Assembly (NCBI GenBank): GCA_050011755.1
Contig: JBEKIM010000190.1
Span: forward strand, 1 to 12,307
Reading direction: 5' to 3'
DNA from: Bog-159 sp050011755
GTDB taxonomy: Bacteria > Acidobacteriota > Terriglobia > Bryobacterales > Bryobacteraceae
Length of the DNA: 12,307 bases
Shown: positions 5,785 through 12,307 of the stretch, piece by piece
How positions within the stretch are numbered: position 1 is the stretch's first letter
Layout of the letters: every line of letters begins with the position of its first letter
Notes under the pieces: model-generated
Database searches by the model: none
The model's input: only the letters and a program-made list of their open reading frames with translations
Told to the model about the DNA's origin: nothing
Position numbers and translations under genes: made by a program

Positions 5785-8649
5785 TTGGCCGAACTGAACC
5801 CGGAACAATGGGCTGAAGTCAAACGCCTTTTCATGGCCGCCGCCGAGTTGCGGCCCGAAGAACTCCCGGATTACCTCCTGCGCGAATGTCCGGACCAGGA
5901 TCTGCGCCGGGAAGTGGAGTCCCTGCTGGCGTATTCCGGCGCGGAAATTGCGTCGGCCCACGTCGCGATCGCGTCCGCCGCCGCCGCTGCCGCGCGGGAA
6001 CCCGATCCCGATGAACGCTTGATCGGCGCGCGCTTGGGCCCTTACAAGGTTGAGGCCATCGCCGGCCACGGCGGTATGGGCGCGGTCTATCGTGCTTCGC
6101 GCGACGACTCCGAGTTTCGCCAGCAGGTAGCCATCAAACTGGTTCGGGTGGCGGCCGCATCGCCCGACACATTGCGGCGCTTCCGGCAGGAGCGCCAGAT
6201 CCTGGCGCGGTTGTCGCACCCCAACATTGCCCGCCTGCTGGACGGCGGCTCCACGCCCGATGGGGTGCCCTATCTGGTGATGGAATTCATCGAGGGCGAA
6301 CCGATCACGGCGTGGTGCGACCGGCAATCCCTCGGCGTGGAGGATCGGCTGCGCCTTTTCCTGCAAGTCTGCCAAGGAGTGGAATTCGCGCACCGCGACC
6401 TCGTGGTTCACCGGGACCTGAAGCCCGGCAATATCCTGGTGACAAAAGACGGCACACCCAAGTTGCTGGATTTCGGGGTTGCCAAGCTGCTGGATCCGGG
6501 GGCGGAGAAAGATGCCGCCACGCTGACCGGCCTGGTGATGACGCCCGAATACGCCGCGCCCGAGCAGGTCCGCGGCGAGCCGGCATCCACCGCCGTCGAT
6601 GTCTACTCGCTGGGCATCATCCTCTATGAGCTGTTGACCGGAAAGAAGGCCCAGCCGATCTCCGGCTACACGCCGGCCGCCATTGCCGGCGCCATCTGCC
6701 AATCGGAGCCGGTCGCACCCGCCCGGCTCAAACCGGCTCTTGCCGGAGATTTGGACCACATCGTCCGCATGGCCATCCGCAAGGAACCGGCGCGCCGCTA
6801 TGCATCGGCCGGCTTGCTCGCGCGCGATATTCAGTGTCACCTCGACCGGCGCCCGGTGAGCGCGCGCCCGGATAACCTCGCCTATCGCTCCGCCAAATTT
6901 GTACGCCGCAACCGTTTCGCCGTCATGACGGGCGTAATCGTGGCCGCAACCCTCGCCACCGGACTCGCCCTGGAGTTTTGGCTCGGCGCCTTCGCCCGGC
7001 CTCTCCGCGTGTCACAGGTTGTGCAGTTGACCCAAACGGGCCGGGTAGAGATCGGAAATGGCGTGGTGACGGATGGTTCCCGGATCTATTTCACCGAGCG
7101 GACGGGCGGCCAGCGGTCTTTGGCCCAGGTTTCGGTCGAAGGCGGCATCCCGGCGCCAGTGCCGGTTGCGACACTAGCCCAACCGGACATTTTGGATATT
7201 TCGCCCGGCCGTTCCGACCTGTTGGTGGCGGCCAATTCGGGAGACGGAGAAGACCGGCCCCTTTGGATCGTTCCGCTGACGGGCGGATCTGCCCGCCGGA
7301 TTGGCGATGTGCTGGGGCGCGTCGGCGCGTGGTCCAGGGATGGGAGGCACATCGTCTTTTCCCGCGGCTCGGCCTTGTTTCGCGTTAACCTCGATGGCAC
7401 GGATTGCCGGAAGTTGGTGGATATCCATAACGGAATTCCGGGCGCCGTCCGCTGGTCGCCGGCCGGACCGGACATCTTGCGCCTCTACATCACGGACTAT
7501 ATTACGGGGAAGGGCGCCATCTGGGAGGTGGCGGCCGATGGGGCCGGTCTGCATCCCCTGCTGCCCAAATCGTTGTCCGCCAAGGGATTGGATGGCGATT
7601 ACGGCGGAAGCTGGACCCCTTCTGGCGACTATTACCTCTTTCTCCGGGTCCGCTACGGCATGGCAAGTCTTTGGGCCATTCGCGACAACCGCGCCTGGAC
7701 GCCCACACTCCGCCGGGGTCCCGTTCAGATCTACTCCACTGAGCTCGTATTGCCGTCACTCGTTCCGAGCGAGGACGGCAAGCGCATTTTCTTTGCCGGC
7801 GGGCAGGAACGCAGGGAGTTGGTGCGCTACGACGCCAGGCGCGGGCAGTTTGTGACGTATCTCGCCGGCGTCGCTGGCCGTTGGATCGATTATTCGCCCG
7901 ATGGTCGTTGGATAGCCTACACGCTGGCAGCCGACGACGTCCTCTGGCGCAGCCGGCCCGACGGCACGGAGCGGGTGCCATTGACGCCGGCCCTGTTGCG
8001 TGCCGGCCGGCCGCGCTGGTCGCCCGACGGTACGCGAATCGCCTTTTCCGGAAGTTGGGCCGGCGAGCCCGTGAAAGTGTATGTCATTGACGCCGCCGCT
8101 TCCAGCGTTCGAAATCCCGAAGGCGTCACTCCCGCTCTCTTCACCGGCTTCGAGCCGAGCTGGTCTCCCGACGGAAATTCGCTGCTGCTATCCCGTGGTC
8201 CGCGGCAGGCTTCCGCTTTGTACGTGATGGATTGGAAGATGCGGCAGGCCGAGATTTTGCCCGGCTCGGAAGGGCTGTCCCGTGCGGCCTGGTCGCCCGA
8301 TCCGCGCTATATTGCCGCCACGCACTCGACCGGATCGCAAATCCGGCTATTTGACTTCCGCACGAGGCAATGGACGACGCTGGCAAGAGGCTTGGGCATC
8401 GGTCCTCCTTTCTGGTCCCGCGACGGCAAATGCGTCTACTTTCAGGACACTTATGCCGGCCCCGAGCAGCCTGTATTTCGTGTCCGAGTGGCCGATCGAA
8501 AAATCGAGCGCGTGGTGAGCTCGCGGCAGCTCCTCCAGTCGAATGTCACCGGCTATGTGCTGGCGGGGCTGGGACCCTCCGATGAGCCGATTGCTTCGGT
8601 GATTCGCAGCAATTCGGATCTTTACGCGCTGGATTTGGAGCTGCCATGA
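5785..8649 (+). CDS. Membrane Ser/Thr kinase with C-terminal PD40/TolB-like propeller
   Basis: The product is 954 residues if started at TTG 5785, preceded by GGGAG (5774-5778, 6-nt spacer) and giving the usual family N-terminus (LNPEQWAEVKRLFMAAAEL). TTG 5698 or GTG 5701 would add 28-29 residues but lack a ribosome binding site. A pre-kinase segment (LRREVESLL) is followed by the kinase domain, about residues 85-345: glycine loop G94-HGGM-G99, K118 in VAIKLV, HRDLKPGN with catalytic D211, D229FG and PEYAAPEQ (E260). All key residues are present, so it should be active. One transmembrane helix lies at about 379-400. The rest is a beta-propeller with PD40 motifs, such as YSPDGRWIAYT (703), WSPDGTRIAFSG (745), WSPDGNSLLLS (793) and WSRDGKCVYF (877), probably outside the cytoplasm and sensing a ligand or partner. 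It follows the sigma gene, suggesting co-transcription and sigma control by phosphorylation (inferred). Confidence 0.9.
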   Translation: MAELNPEQWAEVKRLFMAAAELRPEELPDYLLRECPDQDLRREVESLLAYSGAEIASAHVAIASAAAAAAREPDPDERLIGARLGPYKVEAIAGHGGMGAVYRASRDDSEFRQQVAIKLVRVAAASPDTLRRFRQERQILARLSHPNIARLLDGGSTPDGVPYLVMEFIEGEPITAWCDRQSLGVEDRLRLFLQVCQGVEFAHRDLVVHRDLKPGNILVTKDGTPKLLDFGVAKLLDPGAEKDAATLTGLVMTPEYAAPEQVRGEPASTAVDVYSLGIILYELLTGKKAQPISGYTPAAIAGAICQSEPVAPARLKPALAGDLDHIVRMAIRKEPARRYASAGLLARDIQCHLDRRPVSARPDNLAYRSAKFVRRNRFAVMTGVIVAATLATGLALEFWLGAFARPLRVSQVVQLTQTGRVEIGNGVVTDGSRIYFTERTGGQRSLAQVSVEGGIPAPVPVATLAQPDILDISPGRSDLLVAANSGDGEDRPLWIVPLTGGSARRIGDVLGRVGAWSRDGRHIVFSRGSALFRVNLDGTDCRKLVDIHNGIPGAVRWSPAGPDILRLYITDYITGKGAIWEVAADGAGLHPLLPKSLSAKGLDGDYGGSWTPSGDYYLFLRVRYGMASLWAIRDNRAWTPTLRRGPVQIYSTELVLPSLVPSEDGKRIFFAGGQERRELVRYDARRGQFVTYLAGVAGRWIDYSPDGRWIAYTLAADDVLWRSRPDGTERVPLTPALLRAGRPRWSPDGTRIAFSGSWAGEPVKVYVIDAAASSVRNPEGVTPALFTGFEPSWSPDGNSLLLSRGPRQASALYVMDWKMRQAEILPGSEGLSRAAWSPDPRYIAATHSTGSQIRLFDFRTRQWTTLARGLGIGPPFWSRDGKCVYFQDTYAGPEQPVFRVRVADRKIERVVSSRQLLQSNVTGYVLAGLGPSDEPIASVIRSNSDLYALDLELP

Positions 8650-8759
8650 CAAACCGTCGTGCTACACTCAAGTTGGGAAATCGGACGTTGATTGGCGCCG
8701 GTTCTGCTTCGAAGTGTCGCGCGGAACTTGGCTTCGTCGTCTTTCTTAAATGTAAGTAA
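8646..8759 (+). CDS. Possible 37-residue ORF overlapping the kinase stop
   Basis: An ATG at 8646 overlaps the kinase stop as ATGA and follows GGAG (8637-8640) by 5 nt, a layout typical of translational coupling. The 37-residue product (MTNRRATLKLGNRTLIGAGS...) resembles no family I recognise. The layout is the only support, and a chance ORF is quite possible. Confidence 0.2.
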   Translation: MTNRRATLKLGNRTLIGAGSASKCRAELGFVVFLKCK

Positions 8760-8961
8760 CTAAGCAACTTATTGGCTTCGTTGGTCGATAAATGAGTTGC
8801 ACCGGTCTTCTTTCGCCCGACTTCTTGCGTTCCATCGGCTGCCGGGTGGCGACAGCACAACCTGCCCGCCTATCCGGTTGGACCTCCGGTCACGCGTCTC
8901 GAAAAACTCGCCCCTGATTTACGCATTGCCCTCTGGGACAGGTGTCCCTCGATCGCCGGCC
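8650..8961. other. 312-bp intergenic region between the two kinase genes
   Basis: Apart from the tiny ORF above, no gene is supported. It contains a 10-bp direct repeat (ttggcttcgt at 8728-8737 and 8772-8781) and an AT-richer patch at about 8744-8775. A short inverted repeat (gggaca 8935-8940 with tgtccc 8943-8948) lies 13 bp before the second kinase start. The second kinase may therefore have its own promoter here, but I cannot point to a convincing -35/-10 pair. Confidence 0.5.
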
Positions 8962-11892
8962 ATGCGGGACAACTGGGAAAAGGTTCGGGAAGTATTCTTT
9001 GCGGCAGCCGAATTGCCGTCCGCCGAACAGCGCCGTTTCCTCGATGGCGCTTGCGCCGGCGACCCGGATCTCCGCCGCGAAGTCGACTCGTTGCTGGTGG
9101 CGGATCGCACCCATTCGCACGACCTTTATCTGGCAGTGGAAACCGCCGCGCAAGAGATCGTCGGCATCGACCCGGTCATCGGCGCGCTTTTTGGTCCCTG
9201 GCGTGTGAGCCGTGAGATCGGCCGCGGCGGCATGGGAATCGTTTACCTGGTGATCCGGGACGACGCCCAGTTTCAGAAGCGGGCCGCTCTCAAACTCATC
9301 CGCGCCGGCATGGACTCGGCGGAATTACTGCTTCGCTTCCGGCATGAACGGCAGATCCTGGCCAGTCTGGACCATCCATACATCGCGCGTTTGATCGATG
9401 GCGGCACCACGCCCGAAGGCCGCCCGTTCCTGGTGATGGAATACGTGGAGGGCCTCCGCATCGACAACTGGTGCCGCGACCGCATTCTGACCGTGGAGGA
9501 TCGGTGCCGCTTGTTTCTGAAGGTGTGCGAGGCGGTTTCGTATGCGCATCGCAGCCTGGTGGTACACCGCGATTTAAAACCCGGCAACATCCTGATCGCG
9601 GCGGATGGCTCCCCGAAACTGCTGGACTTCGGAGTGGCCAAGCTCCTGGCAGCGGATCGCGACCCAGCCTTGACCGCTACGGGCCCCGCCGCGACTCCCG
9701 ACTACGCGAGCCCGGAACAAGTCTCCGGCCGGCCCATCACGACCGCTGCCGACATTTACTCCCTGGGCGCCATTCTCTACCAGTTGTTGAGTTCCACGAA
9801 ACCGCATCGGCTGGGGTCGGCCACTCCGGCCGAAATCCTACAAGCGGTCTGCCATACGGAAATCCGCCGGCCCAGCACGGCGGTGGATTCCGATCGAGCT
9901 AATGCAGCGCGTCTGCGACGGCGTTTGGCCGGAGACCTCGACAACATCGTGATGATGGCGCTGCGCAAAGAACCTGAGCGCCGCTACGCCTCCGTGGATC
10001 AGTTTGCCGACGACATACGCCGGCACCTGGACGGCCGTGCCGTGCGGGCCCGGCAAAACTCGGTGACTTACCGCGTACGGAAGGTACTGCGGCGCAGGCG
10101 CTTCGAAATCGCGGGCGGCGCCATCGTGTTAGCCAGCCTGGTGGCGGGTATCGTGATGGCCGTTTCGCAAGGGCGGCAGGCCGAAACCGCGCGCCAGGCG
10201 GCGGACTCGCAACGGAAGGTGGCGGAGGCGCAGCGGGCCGTAGCCGAACGGGAGCGGGTCCGGGCCGAAGCCGCACGCCTTTCCGAAGCCGTGCAACACC
10301 GGATTGCCGATGAACAACGCGATCGGGCGGTACGCGCCAGTGCCCGAGCTGAACAGCGCCTCACCGAATTGCTCGACCTGGCCGACCGCACCTTGTTCGA
10401 TATTCACGATGCCATTGCCGCGCTGCCGGGCGCGGTGGGAGCGCGTCAGCACATCGTGAAAACCACGATCGAATACTTGCAGAGCCTGGAACGGAGCGAT
10501 GGTCTGGACGATCGCATGCGGCTCGTGTTGAGCGCCGCTTACCTCAAGATCGGCGCGACTCAAGGCGATCCCCAAGGCCCCAGCCTACAAGACTTCGAGG
10601 GGGCCCTGCGCAGCTACCGCCAAGCCGAGCATGTGCTGGCGCCGCTGTATAGCCGGCGCCGGAACGATCCAGTCGTGATCTTGCGCTGGCTGCAGGTCGA
10701 GCGTAGCCTGGCCGATCTGACCGGCAGGAACGGCCGTCCGCGCGTCGCCGCGCAGGCGTATACGGCTCTCTTGCCGGCCGCGCACCGCCTGGGCCAACTG
10801 GAACCATCCAGCGTAGAGTCGGCCAGACAGGAGGCCGAAACGCTCCACAGCCTGTCATATGCGTTGCGCCAATTCGACGATATGGGTGGATCGCTCGCCC
10901 GCGCGGACCAGGCCATCGCGCTCTGGCTGGATCTGGTGGACAGATTTCCGGAGGATTTGGATTTAAAACGGATGCTCGGGTCGGAATACGCGTCCGCGGC
11001 ATCTTCGGTCGCCGAAGATCCGACCGCGGCGGCAGAGTATTTCGTGCGCTCTATAAAGATACGCGAGCAGGTGCTACTGGCGCGGCCCGCGGATCTGGGG
11101 TTACGCCGGGATCTGATCGTGGTGTACGGCAATTACTCGCGCCTTCTGGATACCGGCTGGGCCGAAAATCCGGGCCGGCACTCGGAGGCGTGCGAGTACG
11201 GCGAAAAGTCGGTGGCGCTGGCGCGCGAACTGGTCAAATCCGATCCACACGACATGACCGCGCAATACGATCTGGGAGTAGCTCTGTCGCGCTTAGGGAT
11301 GGTTGAGCCCGTCGCGCGGGATTTGCCCGGTTCCCTTGCGACCCTGCGGGAGGCCATCACCCTCATAGAACCCATCGCCAGGGCGAATCCGAAGTCTGCC
11401 GGCATCGCCGTACAATTGGGCGTCGCGCAGGAATTTGCGGGACGTCGGCTGCAGAGCCTGGGGCAGATTTCCGCGGCCGCCGAGCAATATCGGCGGTCGA
11501 TGGCCACGGTCGGCCCCTGCGCCACCGTTCAGTCGGGCATTGCTTACTGCCTTCAGGAGGTCTTCACCGATGAAGAAGCGCTGGCCTTGCTGGATGCCGC
11601 CGCCGGCGACAGCAGCGCCGCACGCGCGTTTGCCGAAAGCGCGCTGGCGCGCGCGCAGGCCTTTGCGGACGGAGACCGGAAATCGGAGCGGCGCATCGGC
11701 CACCTGGCCAAAGCTTACTTCGTGCTGGCCTCCGTGGCACGGTCCGCGGGCGATAGGATGCAGGCGCATGCGGCAGCCTCGCGGGCCTTGTCCCTTTGGC
11801 AATCCGTAAGCAGCCCTGTAGTGCTGGCCACCCATCAACATGCGAGGGAGGAGGCGGAGGTCTTGCTGCGCGAAACAAGCGATATCCGCTGA
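8962..11892 (+). CDS. Membrane Ser/Thr kinase with coiled coil and TPR-like C-terminus
   Basis: The product is 976 residues from ATG 8962, chosen because it gives the family N-terminus (MRDNWEKVREVFFAAAELP, then LRREVDSLL); the frame is open upstream to 8797 but that part has no such similarity. No strong ribosome binding site is visible. Kinase domain, about 78-340: glycine loop G87-RGGM-G92, K111 in AALKLI, HRDLKPGN (D204, N209), D222FG and PDYASPEQ (E252). All catalytic residues are present. A transmembrane helix at about 384-402 is followed by a long Ala/Glu/Arg coiled coil (about 403-470), then about 500 residues of helical, TPR-like repeats (for example AAYLKIGATQGDP, ALRSYRQAEHVL, AAEYFVRSIKIREQ, YDLGVALSRLG). 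The C-terminal half probably binds proteins and mediates dimerisation. The front half is clearly paralogous to the kinase upstream; the sensor half is different. Confidence 0.9.
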   Translation: MRDNWEKVREVFFAAAELPSAEQRRFLDGACAGDPDLRREVDSLLVADRTHSHDLYLAVETAAQEIVGIDPVIGALFGPWRVSREIGRGGMGIVYLVIRDDAQFQKRAALKLIRAGMDSAELLLRFRHERQILASLDHPYIARLIDGGTTPEGRPFLVMEYVEGLRIDNWCRDRILTVEDRCRLFLKVCEAVSYAHRSLVVHRDLKPGNILIAADGSPKLLDFGVAKLLAADRDPALTATGPAATPDYASPEQVSGRPITTAADIYSLGAILYQLLSSTKPHRLGSATPAEILQAVCHTEIRRPSTAVDSDRANAARLRRRLAGDLDNIVMMALRKEPERRYASVDQFADDIRRHLDGRAVRARQNSVTYRVRKVLRRRRFEIAGGAIVLASLVAGIVMAVSQGRQAETARQAADSQRKVAEAQRAVAERERVRAEAARLSEAVQHRIADEQRDRAVRASARAEQRLTELLDLADRTLFDIHDAIAALPGAVGARQHIVKTTIEYLQSLERSDGLDDRMRLVLSAAYLKIGATQGDPQGPSLQDFEGALRSYRQAEHVLAPLYSRRRNDPVVILRWLQVERSLADLTGRNGRPRVAAQAYTALLPAAHRLGQLEPSSVESARQEAETLHSLSYALRQFDDMGGSLARADQAIALWLDLVDRFPEDLDLKRMLGSEYASAASSVAEDPTAAAEYFVRSIKIREQVLLARPADLGLRRDLIVVYGNYSRLLDTGWAENPGRHSEACEYGEKSVALARELVKSDPHDMTAQYDLGVALSRLGMVEPVARDLPGSLATLREAITLIEPIARANPKSAGIAVQLGVAQEFAGRRLQSLGQISAAAEQYRRSMATVGPCATVQSGIAYCLQEVFTDEEALALLDAAAGDSSAARAFAESALARAQAFADGDRKSERRIGHLAKAYFVLASVARSAGDRMQAHAAASRALSLWQSVSSPVVLATHQHAREEAEVLLRETSDIR

Positions 11893-12301
11893 AAATGGTG
11901 TTCTCCCGAAGATTCTCAAATCCTTCCATGATTTAACGCATTACAGGATGGATTTGAATTCCCCATATTTTGGCGCTACGACCGGCCTGGTGGCTACTTC
12001 AATTTCCAACTGCTGCCGTAGGGCCTATTCAGGCGCCACTTCACTCAGTGCTGAAGAACAGGTTTGTCCAAGCGACGGAAAGGATCGCCTTCAGGCATAA
12101 GTTCGAGCCGGCCAAGCGGGTTCGGGCGGCGCCGGGGTGATGCCCAGCGGTCCGCATCTCTTGGAGAGTCCCGGCCTGCGCTTCGCCCTAACTAGCCAAG
12201 GCTTCGCCTTGATATCCCAGGACAATCGGTACAACACGGTGAGGCCCGAGAAGGCGCACATGCGGTAAGCTTCCAGGTATCTGACCACGCTGGAGGTTTC
12301 C
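11893..12301. other. 409-bp region with no intact gene
   Basis: Contents are an imperfect hairpin after the kinase stop, a possible decayed gene end (about 11932-12139), and a small hairpin (caaggc 12197-12202 with gccttg 12206-12211) near a repeated word gcttcgcc. A ribosome binding site for the next gene lies at the end. Short open frames on both strands show no recognisable product. Confidence 0.5.
11916..11957. terminator. Imperfect hairpin downstream of the second kinase
   Basis: tcaaatccttcc (11916-11927) pairs with ggatggatttga (11946-11957) with one mismatch and an 18-nt loop, 23 bp after the kinase stop. Its position fits a transcript end, but there is no T-run after it and the loop is long, so terminator function is uncertain. 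Confidence 0.3.
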
Positions 12302-12307
12302 ATGAAC
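12302..12307 (+). CDS. Start of a gene running off the window
   Basis: The window ends with ATG AAC preceded by GGAGG (12292-12296) at a 5-nt spacing, one of the best ribosome binding sites in the window. Only two codons are visible, so the product cannot be named. Confidence 0.4.

Noticed and set aside
5452..6840. 462-residue minus-strand open frame opposite the sigma and kinase genes
   Set aside because: It is a GC-rich shadow frame: the plus strand carries clear sigma and kinase motifs, and the antisense product has no recognisable domain.
8797..8961. Upstream extension of the second kinase frame
   Set aside because: It adds 55 residues with no family similarity, and the conserved N-terminus begins exactly at ATG 8962.
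12091..12303. 70-residue minus-strand open frame at the window end
   Set aside because: It overlaps the strong plus-strand ribosome binding site and shows no recognisable family or start signal.

Overview
The window is a GC-rich stretch of bacterial chromosome. Its gene style points to Acidobacteriota, most like the Solibacter/Bryobacter group. The reasons are an ECF sigma factor placed directly before a large membrane Ser/Thr kinase, kinases with a short conserved pre-kinase segment followed by kinase, transmembrane helix and beta-propeller or TPR sensor, and secreted repeat proteins with no obvious operon. This placement is inference from gene style; no rRNA or other marker is present.

Layout. 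(1) Positions 1-1164 hold the 3' part of a gene for a collagen-like, glycine-rich surface protein that ends in a compact C-terminal domain. (2) Positions 1235-1271 hold a twin-hairpin repeat, followed by a secreted protein of seven degenerate WD/tectonin-like repeats (1409-2536). A second twin-hairpin element supplies the last codons of that gene. (3) Positions 2703-3152 encode a small truncated haemoglobin with a signal peptide, with a GC-rich hairpin abutting its ribosome binding site. (4) Positions 3184-5016 are a complete insertion sequence of the ISKra4 type on the minus strand. It has 21-bp terminal inverted repeats (19/21 matching), a perfect 9-bp target duplication, a DUF6788-like orfA and a DDE transposase orfB in the -1 frame across an A8 slippery tract. 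Its own promoter overlaps a perfect 22-bp palindrome that would fold beside the ribosome binding site. (5) Positions 5083-5676 encode the ECF sigma factor, followed at 5785-8649 by a Ser/Thr kinase with a C-terminal PD40/TolB-like propeller. After a 312-bp gap comes a second Ser/Thr kinase (8962-11892), with the same front half but a coiled coil and TPR-like helical repeats behind the membrane segment. (6) Positions 11893-12301 hold no intact gene: a hairpin, a possible decayed gene remnant, and a strong ribosome binding site for a gene whose start codon is at the window edge (12302).

How the parts work together. The sigma factor and two kinases look like one signalling locus: the kinases sense through extracytoplasmic or protein-interaction domains, and the sigma factor is a plausible phosphorylation target or transcriptional output. 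The three upstream genes encode exported proteins and do not form an obvious pathway. The IS landed between the haemoglobin gene and the sigma gene, 57 bp before the sigma start codon, so it has probably changed the sigma gene's upstream control region. No tRNA, rRNA or CRISPR array was seen.
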